From Spisula solida (taxonomy: Eukaryota > Mollusca > Bivalvia > Venerida > Mactridae): DNA of 64,000 nt. Of this stretch, positions 34,701 to 43,700 are shown one piece after another. The notes beneath the pieces are model-generated. The model searched no databases and was not told where the DNA came from. It saw nothing but the letters and a program-made list of their open reading frames with translations. Where the stretch lies: positions 4,655,001 to 4,719,000 of the forward strand of contig OX365953.1 in the NCBI GenBank assembly GCA_947247005.1, in the 5' to 3' direction. The position numbers and the translations under genes were made by a program. The first letter of the stretch is position 1, and each line of letters starts with the position of its first letter.

Positions 34701-37269
34701 GTTCAGCTAAAAAATAATAAAGTAATATTATCCAATTTTTTTACAACATGAAAGGTTGAAAGAGAAAAAAATCTACAATTGTACAGGGCTTTTTTAACTG
34801 AATTGTAAAGAGATACATGCCCTTCTGTTCTGGAAAAAGTAAGCGTGAAAATTCTCAAAATTTTGAAAATGTAAGTGCAGTGATTCTTGTTTTGATGCAG
34901 CCTATATTACCGGTAGGCCTTTCGTATATATTGAAAAAAAGCCCTGCCTAAGTCACATTTAATTATATTTATCATCTTGACATATCATTTCGGATATTAT
35001 CTATCACCACAAGGCACAAGCATAAGAGAATAGGGGCAGAACTTTTCTCTTTTAAATACGGGACAGATACTGGACCATTTTTATGGTGTGGTGTGATAAC
35101 TACACATAGAAACCAGTTGTCCGCAGGTCCACAAAACTCAGTTTTATTAAATATGCCACTGAATGTTAACATTAATTGAAAAAAAAATCACATTGTTATT
35201 TATTAATTGTAATCTGAAGAAGACTTAGTAAAGAAGTCGAAAGTGTATTATTTCTGTGTTTGTTGCTTACTTACAAAGAGACTTACTGTTAATTGAAAGC
35301 AGAAACATGTATTAAATTATAAAATTGTTCATTTTTATTTTCGATGAATTCAGTAGATGAATTAAAATAAACTCTGAAATCTAATCCCAGGGGTTCTACT
35401 AAATCATAATGCCCAATCCTGAAAATGAGTTGCAAGTCTGTTTTGGGTGCATTTATCACACATCCCTACAGCAAAACTGTTTCAAACATTGTTCTATTAT
35501 TAAAATTCAGCTTATGAAACTTCAAATGGTCATAACTTTGTCAATTCTTTGAATAATTTCATCATATAACTTTTATTTTCTCCTGAAAAGTGCAGCAATA
35601 TTGTCATTTTCATTTAAGTTGTTTTAGTACCTTCTTTCTGGAGAAACAGCTCACGAAATCTAGCCCGTTTCTGTCCAAAATCAACTTCATTTTCCTCCTT
35701 CAGTTTCAGAAGCTCATTCTGGCTTACCTCAAGTTCCTGGATTTTACCTCTCAGGACCGTCACCTCATCTAAAATTCATCAAAGAAAATTTGATTAGTCA
35801 ATGCACAATTCAGTTCGGCTCTTTTGGGAAAAGGACACAGTTTTTGAACAAAAAAACTTTAATTGTATCTCTTAAGTGATGTTACTCTTGTTAAGTTGAA
35901 AACATAGAGAATACTAGGTTAGTGCCTTATATTACTTGAATTTATTGGGAGAGTTGGAGAAAGTTTATTCGACGAGCCTTGGATAAGTTTTCTTCGTTAG
36001 GCACCTTTTTCTGTTTATATGACATATTAGACCTATATAGCCAAATTTGATTTTGCCAGTCGTGCTAACTACTGATTGAACAAGTTTTTTTTATAGCATT
36101 CAAAGTCTAACCGCAGCAGGGGTCAAATTTAGCACTCCCTAGCTCGCAAAATGCGAGTTTCAATTGAAAAATGTGAGTAGGAAATTCCGATCATTGCAAA
36201 GTTTGGCGAGTGCATGTTGAAAGTCGGCAAATTGGAAAAGCTACTTTCTAGCGTATCAGGGTTCTAGGCAACGAGTAATTTAGAGTACTTGGGCATATAC
36301 TTTTTTAACTAGACATGTAAAATTACCGATGAACAAGTTTTTGTCTATCTCACACGGTTTGACATTGGGTCATAAATTTGTCGCATATGCCGTATTCAAT
36401 AAAGCATCACTTGTTTCGAGTAATTGACAGACAAGAGGTGAGGGGGTTAATTACCCGTATGTGCCTTGTGAACCAATCAGCGCTCACTAGTTTACCATCA
36501 GGAACGTTTGATTGACGCGTCGCCTTAATCTCAAGCTAAGACAAATATTTGTGTAATTACAAACCGTTATGTAAACATGTACAGGATGCTTTAACCAATT
36601 TCTAGATTGAATAATTATTAATTTTATTTGATTGCCATCCGATTGTTATTATGGTTTGATCATAATTGTGATATTTGTCGTACGATGGGTAAGTGTTATT
36701 CTTTGCGAGTTTTAAGCATGCACCAGGGTTTTCCCTTGGAATTTTCCTATGGGGGTCCCAAGACCCTCAGGGTTTGCATTTTGGGGGTCCCGGGCAAATT
36801 TTGGGGGTTGATATTTTGAAAACCTAAAAACTGATAAAATCACAACTCAAGCGCTTGAGTCAAATTTACTGCATCAAGCGATATTGCTACTAGTCGCCTG
36901 CTTTTTTTAGACCACGCCGTCATTCCGGACATCCAGGTTACAAAAAAGTCTGTTTACTTCGGAACTATCACGGAATATCACTTCTAAGTATAATCAAATC
37001 CCTGATGCACTAATGATTTGTACAGTAAATTTTTTCTCATTTACTGACAAATATTTCCTTGTTTATAAATAAATATGACATAAATCCTTTACTGCAACAT
37101 GTCAATATCTAGACCTGTCATTAATGTCAGTCTCCGAGAAAGTCTGATACTGTCAGTGTGTTCCAAGACGTCGCATAAATTTATGTTTTCTGGAATTCAT
37201 ATCGATTGTGATTTGATTCATTTCTCTACCTGCACCCTCCATGGGTCCAAACTCATCAGCATCAGCCAT
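9696..37269 (-). CDS. RABEP1: Rabaptin-like Rab GTPase-binding effector with C-terminal FYVE domain, 22 exons, complete
   Basis: Rab5 effector of early endosome fusion; long coiled coil. Exons: 37230-37269, 35631-35768, 34524-34706, 33454-33595, 32655-32757, 30887-31012, 30464-30568, 29291-29426, 28472-28630, 27551-27658, 26361-26392, 24751-25063, 23851-23975, 21098-21319, 18836-18934, 15285-15323, 14058-14159, 13088-13277, 11549-11715, 11078-11194, 10609-10719, 9696-9863. They sum to 2925 nt (974 aa), all GT-AG with matching phases. Family landmarks are KSVVMPLEREIEGLK (~215), DLEMFVAVINTQK (~295), NDQFLESQRLMMMDMRRME (~350), CDMCNNYEAQLQ (~585), LLLKYREEII (~730) and QRDFVKLSQSLQ (~870). 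Human rabaptin-5 has 862 residues and no FYVE. The DFGPLV adaptin/GGA-binding motif of the vertebrate protein is not visible in the serine-rich exon 12. Rab5 binding is expected near residues 725-882. Several splice junctions are copied into tandem arrays. An exon with symmetric phase could be missing. Confidence 0.95.
10135..10460 (+). mobile_element. tRNA-derived SINE, family S2 (rabaptin intron 21)
   Basis: The head gggagtggtggcctagaggt ... gagaggtcctcggttttatc resembles tRNA A and B boxes. The body (ctgcttaattttgcagagca, gatattcctgggcac, caggagacaaatagtctcc, ggtagcccaatgacca, ggggtggctgaac) matches 29475-29800 in the same order. About 325 bp; open frames over it are coincidental. Confidence 0.75.
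10985..11060 (-). mobile_element. tRNA-like SINE head (degenerate)
   Basis: Read on the minus strand: A-box-like tggtcaggtggtcagtgtgc and B-box-like gggttcgaagcc, about 40 bases apart, as in a tRNA. There is no intact cloverleaf and no second copy in the window, so it is a weak SINE call. Confidence 0.35.
11725..12175. repeat. 26-bp tandem array beside the acceptor of rabaptin exon 19
   Basis: About 17 units of approximately catgtcagaaattaatacta plus attcaa. The array begins about ten bases from the exon 19 acceptor (11716) and lies in the intron. On the minus strand each unit carries a TTTCTGAC string that resembles a branch site. The true AG is not included in the unit. Confidence 0.9.
12425..12790 (+). 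repeat. Dispersed repeat family G (inverted copy at 49800-50060)
   Basis: Contains tttgctaccggtaaacggta, ccttcccaatttg, attttgacaagaggtcatg and ctatctgaacggacccagac. The same blocks occur in reverse order and orientation at 49800-50060, downstream of SKA2. It is intronic and non-coding. Confidence 0.75.
12850..13088. repeat. Tandem copies of the rabaptin exon 18 donor junction
   Basis: Three ~75-bp units precede the real exon end at 13088. On the minus strand each repeats the last ~40 exon bases (aatcaagaaatctattctct, tcaagaaagattag), the GTTAG donor, and intron sequence. The copies differ from the exon by a few bases (tgaagagaat instead of tgtagagaat) and are nearly identical to each other, so the duplication of the junction was followed by expansion of one variant. 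Confidence 0.9.
13426..13670 (+). repeat. Dispersed repeat family C copy
   Basis: One-module copy from agagatgtttgttaaacatg to caggggcataa in rabaptin intron 17, diverged from the other copies. It is non-coding. Confidence 0.75.
13781..14012. mobile_element. MITE with TIR GAAGGTCGTAAGTACAAAA
   Basis: The left end gaaggctgtaagtacaaaat and right end ttttgtgcttacgaccttc are inverted copies. The body includes tttggtcaacatgaccag and tcagtcttataag, which recur at 57117-57277. It is intronic and ends about 45 bases from rabaptin exon 17. Confidence 0.75.
14160..14505. repeat. 20-bp tandem array built from the rabaptin exon 17 acceptor
   Basis: About 17 units of tgtaaaatagtgaatatnac adjoin the exon 17 boundary (14159). 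On the minus strand each unit reads as a pyrimidine-rich stretch ending TTTTACAG, the same string as the authentic acceptor TATTTACAG. A further few units lie at 14820-14890 beyond an inserted family D repeat. A purely intronic origin with chance adjacency is possible, but the AG is part of the unit. Confidence 0.9.
14506..14811 (+). repeat. Family D repeat inserted inside the exon 17 array
   Basis: Same family as 7196-7533 (caagactgcgttcaataaac ... gcttatgccccc ... cgatacgggggcata). It carries a (GGAC)n tail expansion at 14717-14760. Units of the 20-bp array flank it on both sides, so it inserted after the array formed. Confidence 0.8.
15626..15869. mobile_element. MITE with TIR GGGCTGATATTCACAAAG
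   Basis: The left end gggctgatattcacaaag and right end ctttatgaatattagccc are inverted, and the interior is partly palindromic (catcttaaag ... acttaag). About 244 bp, in rabaptin intron 15. Confidence 0.75.
15873..16018. mobile_element. Palindromic MITE with TIR GGGTGGTATTCAATATTGAT
   Basis: The left end ggtggtattcaatattgatc and right end gatcaatattgaataccaac form long inverted repeats over ~145 bp. It begins three bases after the preceding MITE, so the two are directly abutting. Confidence 0.8.
17460..18592. mobile_element. Pearl-like non-autonomous element with 158-bp tandem core
   Basis: The left end is tgtcgcctgacgaaatgc; the right end is the hairpin tgtcgccttttcaggcgaca, whose complement starts TGTCGCCTGA like the left end. 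Between them about six tandem copies of a ~154-158-bp unit (ctccggacaagaaatgctct ... gttatggttcttgcgcactg ... caagaaacatgcatacc) occupy 17570-18520, followed by a (CCG)n run at 18527-18556. This layout (left flank, ~160-bp core repeats, microsatellite, terminal stem-loop) is what I recall of bivalve 'pearl' elements, thought to be Helitron-related. The family assignment is inference. Confidence 0.65.
18951..19060 (-). mobile_element. Retroelement 3' tail with (AAT)n
   Basis: An (ATA)n run followed by cgtctttattttctgtggat and ttcattatggtcc. The same arrangement is at 31020-31130. Two copies with an A-rich trinucleotide end suggest the 3' end of a retroelement read on the minus strand. It begins about 17 bases from the exon 15 acceptor. 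Confidence 0.5.
19295..19735. repeat. Dispersed repeat family H (second copy at 63110-63540)
   Basis: Shared ordered blocks: aataatgcattgcgc, ccacaaaactaagtgg, cccaaagatcacaaaaaata, tcctaagggat, ccgtcgattgaaaa, aattgacagatgaatcgtc and gagttgctttaa. About 440 bp, same orientation in both copies. No coding capacity or terminal repeats are visible. Confidence 0.75.
19775..20489 (+). mobile_element. Non-LTR retrotransposon, 3' part of the reverse transcriptase ORF
   Basis: The open frame starts upstream of the first Met with VEAARIATGATKLCSIDKLY and ELKWETLSERRKKQKL, the thumb/connection region of CR1/jockey-like LINEs. FLPSVICDWNSLPDDIKL follows, and then a C-terminal Cys/His motif C-x-C-G-x8-H-x5-C (SPHCTCGDIETTSHYLLYC). 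It stops at 20487-20489, with no disablement in this part. The catalytic YADD-bearing half is absent, so the copy is 5'-truncated. It lies in rabaptin intron 14 antisense to the gene. The clade is not resolved. Confidence 0.85.
21271..22705. repeat. 89/113-bp tandem array of the rabaptin exon 14 acceptor and exon start
   Basis: Fifteen units counting the real exon end. Unit starts at 21271, 21384, 21480, 21569, 21682, 21771, 21884, 21973, 22062, 22175, 22264, 22353, 22442, 22531 and 22620 give mostly 89-bp spacing, 113 where a 24-bp piece is doubled, and once 96. On the minus strand each unit is intron (ttctcattaaccag), then the first 54 bases of exon 14 (LRAAREKLGRPCDMCNNY), then 35 bases of intron. 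The real exon 14 is the leftmost unit, the only one continuing into EAQLQTVQ. Differences between copies are few, so the array is young or homogenised. Confidence 0.95.
23272..23533 (+). mobile_element. MITE family A copy
   Basis: From aagggttctactgagcc to ggaatagtatgacccctg, in rabaptin intron 13. Full length, both ends recognisable. Confidence 0.75.
24090..24185. repeat. Partial duplicate of the rabaptin exon 13 acceptor region
   Basis: The segment cctcgttctcaggtgtagga, tctaaa, taaagctagagctgttgccc is a diverged copy of 23948-24040, which contains the first bases of exon 13 and its acceptor. There is only one extra copy. The duplicated acceptor reads TTTTTAG and remains potentially usable. 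Confidence 0.8.
25557..25790 (+). mobile_element. MITE family A copy (diverged)
   Basis: agggattctactgagacacc ... cattctttctattgcagcca ... attatttcggaag. The right terminal repeat is eroded. Rabaptin intron 11. Confidence 0.6.
26400..26700 (-). repeat. Dispersed repeat family E
   Basis: Shares agcaatacagaagtcctcta, ccggtttgaagccat, gttgccatagcaaccacaat, tttttagacatgcataatcc and gaaactgtttgagttat with 32845-33060 (same orientation) and with 38806-39170 (inverted). It ends in a ggacggacagac run and a ccggttgacaaccgg palindrome. Beyond ~10860 a short fragment also occurs. Confidence 0.75.
28655..28850 (+). repeat. Dispersed repeat family F (inverted copy at 41555-41765)
   Basis: gattttttt, ggctttagttagggctgaat, acaggcactttcccctccat, tttcccccattgttctc and ctgttttaaagtcaaaac recur in reverse orientation in SKA2 intron 1. 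It is non-coding. Confidence 0.7.
29475..29800 (+). mobile_element. tRNA-derived SINE, family S2 (rabaptin intron 7)
   Basis: The head ggggagcggtggcctaaagg ... gaggtcccgggttcaaccc gives good A and B boxes. The body is as in the copy at 10135. A short direct duplication (actcgaacgcatgttt) is present near 29715-29740. Confidence 0.8.
29835..30105 (+). mobile_element. MITE family B copy
   Basis: gtgtgtcaatagagccaaaa ... atttttgcctaacacgaggc ... tcaggaatattgacaatcct. Terminal repeats are eroded. Followed within 75 bases by a MITE A copy. Confidence 0.65.
30176..30441 (+). mobile_element. MITE family A copy
   Basis: aggggttctactggggcata ... ttccggaattgtagaacctct. Both terminal repeats are clear; it ends 23 bases from the end of rabaptin exon 7. 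Confidence 0.8.
31020..31130 (-). mobile_element. Retroelement 3' tail with (AAT)n
   Basis: (AAT)n at 31022-31056, then caacttttattattgtggat and caatatggtcctcatccag, matching 18951-19060. It lies eight bases from the exon 6 acceptor, so the exon has almost no unique polypyrimidine tract of its own. Confidence 0.5.
31162..32085. mobile_element. pogo/Tigger-like non-autonomous element, 924 bp
   Basis: Flanked by TA on both sides (31160-31161, 32086-32087). The left end is CAGTTGAAACTCGTTGTGTC; the complement of the right end is CAGTCGACACTCGTTATGTC, continuing into GACAT. Both ends carry several further copies of tgtcgaca/tatcgaca (left at 31178-31375, right at 32016-32068), which could be transposase-binding sites. 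Internal open frames such as 31125-31481 are not transposase-like. TA target duplication and CAGT ends point to the Tc1/mariner-pogo superfamily. Confidence 0.75.
32116..32335 (-). mobile_element. tRNA-derived SINE, family S1
   Basis: Second copy of the 5209-5388 element (gacacctcattcctgattgt ... gcatctagcaagggaaatat ... gggattgaacccaagacata). A short duplication of 'ctgcactcgaa' type sequence occurs in the tRNA-like head. Confidence 0.65.
32845..33060 (-). repeat. Dispersed repeat family E copy
   Basis: Same order of blocks as 26400-26700; its terminal (GGAC)n tract passes directly into the large tetranucleotide array that follows. Confidence 0.75.
33060..33435. repeat. (GACG/GACT)n tetranucleotide array with 16-bp higher-order block
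   Basis: Starts as (ggac)n, becomes (gact)n at 33105-33185, then about twelve blocks with gactgcttgact, then (gact)n again to 33435. It ends 18 bases from the donor of rabaptin exon 4. Long open frames on the minus strand here (SQSVSQSV) are repeat artefacts, not proteins. Confidence 0.95.
34046..34145 (+). repeat. Dispersed repeat family C, truncated copy
   Basis: aagagatgtttgtaaaacat, gtatgcccccattgcagcc and ggccaacctccatgtaaag are kept; the middle and 3' end are missing. Confidence 0.65.
35388..35600 (+). mobile_element. MITE family A copy, 3' truncated
   Basis: aggggttctactaaatcata ... acttttattttctcctgaaa. The right terminal repeat is missing, and rabaptin exon 2 ends about 30 bases further on. 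Confidence 0.7.
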
Positions 37270-37348
37270 TATGGCGACATCGGTGTAGCAACAACAGCTA
37301 TATTGCAATTAATTTGCTATTCGTTCTAAAAATTACAATTTCTTCGTC

Positions 37349-37365
37349 ATCTACTTCCGGTTGAA
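37349..37365 (-). promoter_or_regulatory. ETS-type site in the rabaptin 5' region
   Basis: AACCGGAAGT on the minus strand (complement of 37353-37362) lies 84-93 bases upstream of the start codon. ETS sites of this form are common in promoters of broadly expressed genes. No TATA box is evident. The transcription start is not known. Confidence 0.4.
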
Positions 37366-38805
37366 CTCTCCAATAAAGAAGATAAGAAATCGATAATCTG
37401 TATCACTGGAACGCTTGCAGTGGGCGTTTCTTATCGTCCGCAAATAAAAACATACTTCGTTTCGCGGAAAAATAGATTCTACTTATTGATGAAATTTAAC
37501 TATTTCAAGATGCATGTGCGTACGTTCAAATATCTATATTTGCACAGCACACAATATGTTTGTGGCTAAAAGAGAATATATTATTCACATTTGCAAAGAC
37601 CAAAGACAATATTTTGTAATGGAAGAGTAGGTCTCAGAGAAACTTTAGACTGTCTCTGTAGGCCTATATATATAGGACATTGAGTTTAACATTTGACGTT
37701 AAAAAGTTACTTACATAATAAAAATATAAAATCTAACTCAAAAATGATTATAAACTAGATCTAGGTGTAACCTGAATCATTAGTTTATTCGGACATTATA
37801 CTCGTATAACCCCAAAAAAGCGGATGTAAAGGTATATCTACTTTTAAAAGTGAATGATAGAATCTAGACTATTATTACAAAGTCTTAAAACCACAACCCT
37901 GTCTTTCTTGATGGTACTCAGGACTATTAAAGCACCTTCGATCACCATTTTAAAAATAACCAGAGACTTGCTATAGATAACATATGTATAGTCACTGAGA
38001 TAACATTTGAAATCCGCATAGAGCAAAGCTGTAAAACATAGATTATAGCATTTATTAAGATGACCAACGAAATAATACTTACTAAAACTCAGATAACCTT
38101 ATGGTCCTTGTTTCCAAAACAAATAGAATCTAATTTATAGCATATTCAAGATAAACACATGCAGTATAACCAACATATAAGATCTTATGTACAACAGCAC
38201 CACCACATGTACCAAATCAACTACCCATACACCTCTATGCAAATAAACCATATCACCGAAACAATGTTTATCAATTGATGGTCTTAATATGTTAATGTAA
38301 ACTGATACAAGTTGACACTCTATCTAGAGGTATATACATGTATACCATACGATAATTTACATGTAAATCTAAGCAGATATTTCGAGTACTGTGAACCTGT
38401 TGTATTGATGTCCGAAACCAGTCAGAGGCATACTGAGTCAAATGTCCCGGTGAAAATTGGAGGTTTGTCTCAAAGACCTATATATGAAATGTACATTCTT
38501 ATTTTAATTATAAAAATGTTTATTTTGGACAATCAAAGACCAAAACAAGCATTTTTGGCGGAAAAAACCACCCAAAATATACACAAGTAGAGAAAAGATT
38601 TGACTCGGAGCTTTTTTGGATACATGCAATGGATAGGTGCTCAGGATACGGTCCTGAAAATTCGTTTCTTGTCATACCATCTCATAAACTTTATTTTGTA
38701 TTGGAATTTCGTTTGGAATTTTCAGTCAAATATCAACAATAAGACCACTGTTGACGATATATTGAAACCTAAATTGGTATTTACATAGTTTGTCTTTAAG
38801 AGATG

Positions 38806-39170
38806 CTATTGTCCCTTTTCAACCGGAAGGGACTATAGGTTTGCCGTCCATCCGTCAAAAATCTAACATAACTCAAACTTGGTATGAGGATAGGGGGAAA
38901 TAAGGGGATTATGCACGTCTGGCAAAAATTGTGGTTGCTATGGAGACAGAAAGAGTAAAAGTATGTCCAAAAATCTTGATTCTATAACTCAAACAGTTTC
39001 CAAGCTTTGTTTATGAAACTTGGTATGTGTATATGAGCCAATAAGGAGATTGTGCCCATCTAAATATTTGTGGTTGCTATGGCAACAGAAGCATTGAAAA
39101 TAGTTTAAAGGTAATGGATTCAAACCGGAAGAGGACTTCTGCATTGCTTGCAAGTTTTAGTGACTTGCTG
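38806..39170 (+). repeat. Dispersed repeat family E copy
   Basis: Inverted relative to the two rabaptin copies: ccggaagggactataggttt ... gtggttgctatggcaacaga ... gaagaggacttctgcattgc. It contains part of its own middle twice (tggttgctatgg). Confidence 0.7.
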
Positions 39171-39218
39171 ATAATTTTGTTCCCTTTAGCAAACAAGAAA
39201 AATATCTTGCAGAGAAAT

Positions 39219-39372
39219 TACAATACCACGTGATTTTGACATCACTAAAGGTATGTTTCATAGAAATCGATGAAGAAATAAAATACTTTTGTCTGTTTTT
39301 GTTTACGAAGCGTAGCAATTTTCGTCTTGGATTTGTAGCCATTAGTGATGTCAAAGCACGTTGCATTTTTAC
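39219..39372. mobile_element. Palindromic MITE related to 54977-55373
   Basis: caataccacgtgattttgac, atcactaa at the left and ttagtgatgtcaaagcacgt, tgcattt at the right form an inverted repeat. The middle (tttgtttacgaagcgtagca, ttttcgtcttggatttgtag) matches the right arm of the element in FBXO39 intron 2. Confidence 0.65.
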
Positions 39373-40786
39373 GCTGGCATTGACAAACCATCCTCATACA
39401 TCAGTGGTTAGTCAAGTTCCCAGACTTTTCGGACGAAGAATACTCTGGTGAACGAGAATGTGATAAACATGCGTTTTCAAAAATTAAATAGTTCTGTAAA
39501 CCTTCGTTAGTGTCGGAAAGATGCTGCATATTTTATCATCAACATTATTTTTTTTCAAAATGGAAGTTTTTAACAGTTAAAACTACAAATTACATGCACG
39601 TAAATAATCCCTAAAATGACGAGAACATATACGTCATTACTACCTCTGACAGGAATTACGTGTAATCCCTAATTATTCCCTGACTGTAACCAAAGATCTA
39701 AATTGGATATTGTATATTCAGGTTTTTGCTGCAACACACACACATACCAAAATAATTGGTCGGTTTGGACCATATTCCAGTTTTCTCACAAGTTCACTGT
39801 TGGGTTTTCTCGGTTTACATTTTATATATAAGAAATTGCGTCCTGGCCTAGATACATTTACACTTACCAAATCATATAAAAGAGTATGATTTTGTAACGT
39901 ATAACTTTTCTTATTCATCAAATATTTCTGCACGAAATTGTGCGTGACTACCCAGAGGTTGTAACTCGAAGTTTTTTTTATCTAAATTCCAATACAACTG
40001 TATGGTGAACCATGAAAAGACAAAAACTGTAAATATACGAGAAATTGATAGGTAGGTGCAAGTTACTTATACGTTTGATCAATTAAAATTGTCGATCGAT
40101 AATTAGAGCTTTTTATAAATTTCAGATTTCAATATTATTTAGAATTTGTGGACAGGAGCTGTGCATGCGACAATTGAGACGACCACGATCCCCGCAAAAA
40201 CTAAAGGAACATGCCCTTTTCAGGAACGGGTAATGACGTTCCCCAGGTATTGATAAGGTATTATGTGATCTCCCTGATGCAACTATCAATATTTTGACTA
40301 AGGGGGCGTATTCACGGGACTTTAAACAGAAAACGATTCCATTGGTACGTGTACTGGTATTTCATTGCCGATAGCCCTATCCAGTATTTTATTTAATGGT
40401 GGAGGAGGGTAATCCGTTGTTGGACAGCTGTCAGGTAAGTAAACATAAGCGTTTCAAACCCTGAATTGAGCGTTTTTATCATTTCTTTCCATGTCTGTCC
40501 CCAAGATATTCACACATACTGGTACACGAAATTTAAAGATCTACAATCAATATGATTACGGATATCACTATACTGAATTTATCAAACTGTCCTGTACTAG
40601 TCAAAATTTGTTATAATTTATAGCACTTTTTGATTAAAAGATAATATTGTTAGAAGCATTCAGTCACCTTCAAGAATATCGTGTTACGGGTCCTGGTAGG
40701 AAGGTAGAATAAATTTAATTTTTCTTTTGTAAATTTAGTTATGTCTAACCTATTTGGTTAGCTCCCCTGATCAGTAACTTTTCAAA

Positions 40787-43700
40787 ATGGAGAACGCGGT
40801 TGAAAGATTGGAAGCGATGGTATAATATGGTTTTATCAGAACATTACAAAATATATTATAAATTAAGATATTTATACATAGTATGCCCATCATAGCACAC
40901 TAATTTCGTATATTTTTATCCCCGGATAATGTCGAGTTTTAGAGTTTTGATATTCGTACTCAATATTGTTCGACCCAGTTTGTTTTAGTCTTATGTTATG
41001 ATGTCAGTACTCAAAAAGTGAATAAAAAGATTGGTAAAAATTGTTTTTTATATATAAAATGTTCGTTTCAGAATTTATTGATACAGTATATTGGTTGTTT
41101 AACGCTGTTCAAAACAATTACAATTAAATTTTATTTTGAAGCGATACAGTAGTGTGGTTAGGGTCAGTATATATGTGGTGTTTGAAACCATGACTGCTAA
41201 ACACTAGTATAGCGCTTTACCAACTGATCTGACCATGAAACGATTTAACCCTGCATCACTACACTCCTCCCTCTTAATAATTGAGGCTACAAATGGGCCA
41301 TCAAATACGCTGCAATCATGTTAAAAAGTAAAATAACTGATTATCATTAGGGGTATTGGGTAATAAGTTTTCCCTATTCTCGATATCGACATTCAGTGAT
41401 TTTTCTTGAACAAAATCATACAGCCTGTGCCTTTAAAATTGGGAAATTTTAGTGCAACAATTCGCGAAATTGGGAATTATTAAAAAAGATTGTTTTGGTT
41501 AAAAGTGTTCATATTTTGCTATTTTCTACTGATAATACTCTGGTCATTGATCTATGTGGAAACGACTTTGCTAGTTTGAAAATCTAGCTTTGGTTTTGAC
41601 TTTAAAACAGCTACTGTAATTGCTTTGAAACCTGCGAGCACAAAGGGGGAAAATATGCATACCATTTGGGAAAAAAATATGATTTTTTGGGAAAAATGGA
41701 GGTTATTTTGCTAGGGGAAGGTGCCTGTATTCGGCCCTAAAAAGAGCCCAAAAAAATCACTGACATTACACCGTAAAACCCGTTTTTCTGGAAGTTTACG
41801 GTCAGGGGGGGGGGGAGCTAGCAAATGAGCAATTGGCCGTATAGCAGGAGTGTATATAATTATTCTTTTTTCAATGTTTAAACATGAAAAACATTTAAAC
41901 AATTATTGCACATTATCATGAAACAACTTTGTTTTTAAACTTAAGCCAGAATTATCCTAAAAATGGCTTTTATTCTACACTGCGCTTACGTAGCTTGATA
42001 CCAATGGTGAGAAAATCTACGCAATTTTCGAGTTCAACTTATTATTTAGGCCAAAATATTGTCAGCAAGGTTGTGAAATAATGTTTTCATTGTGTTCAAG
42101 TAAGACTTTTAACAAATTCTTATTATTTGGCTAAAATAATTGCGATTTTTGTACCTGGTTGCTCTATACGCTACATGTAGCCACCACCCTGGCGTATATT
42201 CGGAATATCTCCATATTGTCGCACAATTTAATAATTCTGTAATCCCGGAAAACGGGTTTTACCCTGTAATGTCGATATGGTGAATAGATATCTTGCTTAA
42301 GAAGCATAGCATTTCAACTTAATTTTTTTCTGGAGTCTGTTTTTTGGGCTAAATCATATAAAAGTCTTTGATTTTTAATTTGTTAATTATTTATTTTAAT
42401 TATACATGTACAGTATAACCTCCGTAGAGCGACATCCCGCGGAGACAGAAAAAACTGCCGCTCTGCGGAGGTGTCGCTCTGTAGAGGTTGATTGTTTCAG
42501 AATGTCGTTCATAGACTATTGAGTGTACATAATCACGGTAATCTTAAATTGGTGCCGTTTGTGATTAAATGCATAAAATTAGATCTACTCGTAGCCGCGC
42601 GTTTTGCAATATAATTCTAAGGATTATTTAATTAAGATCATTGATTAGATACAAAACTGCGTACAATTCACGGGTCTAGTATGTAATGCTATTAAACGCA
42701 ACTCTCAACATTACAAAACGAATCCATATTCAATTGAATTGTTTACCTTCAAAGTGTTAAAATCTCTATTACGTCATATCGCTCAGTACACAATTTGCAC
42801 ACGTGATCGGTAATTTGTTTACCTCTCGCGTGTAACTTGGTCAGTGCATATGCTGAAATTGACAGTTTTAGACGACGTGATTAACCATTAACACGACGTG
42901 TACATGAATTTCTTTTTTATACTGATTGATAAGCGCGTATTGATAATTCATTTAAAATTATTAATAACAACTTTGATTTAAAAAAAACGAGTTTAATGCA
43001 TCTCAGCAAGTGCATGGTATGTATGGTGTAACTGTGTCATATTGTCGAACTGATCCCAAAGACAGTCGCTAATTTACTAGCGCCCGTGGCTATCGTTACC
43101 TGATGAGCGATAATTATAATAATCCACGAAGGTGCGAAAAGTAGAAAACAACATCGTATGGAGTTATGTAAACACGTGTGAATAAGCCGTTGTAAAAACA
43201 CACCTGTTGCTTCTCAGAGGTAAACCATATAAAAGGTAAACAATTTTAACGGCCGTTTGCCGCTCTGTGGAGATGTCGTTCTATGGAGGTTAAAATAAGA
43301 GTGAAAACGAACGGGGGGAAATAAAAGTGCCGCTTCTCGGAGGTTGTCGCTTCTCAGAGGTGCCGTTTCGGGAGGTTATACTGTAGTTTATCCACCTAAT
43401 CTTTAGAAAATTCTAATTTCTATGTTTTCTATGACTTTCAGTTCCAGAAAGCTGATTCAGATGTGAATCATTTGTCTCAGAGACTGAAATTTGAATTTGA
43501 AAACAACGAAGATATTAAGCAGGTATGTATACATGTATAGAGTTAATGAGTTGGCCTATATATTGATTACATATGCACAAAAAAGTTGAGCACAACACAT
43601 TGTTATGAACACCTTTAATGATAAAATTAACCCATTTGACCATTGACTAGTAAATATCAACAAAAACTAGCTGTCACCTTTATTATTTTACTTTTAATCA

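Larger units (their letters stand above)
37270..40786. other. Divergent RABEP1-SKA2 intergenic region
   Basis: Contains upstream regions of both genes, a family E repeat (38806-39170) and a MITE (39219-39372). 37400-38800 and 39380-40780 are AT-rich with no supported exon. Open frames at 38312-38590 and 38600-38788 lack family resemblance, so I do not call them genes. Confidence 0.55.

Noticed and set aside
38312..38590. 92-residue plus-strand frame between RABEP1 and SKA2
   Set aside because: No recognisable domain and codon use like surrounding non-coding DNA.
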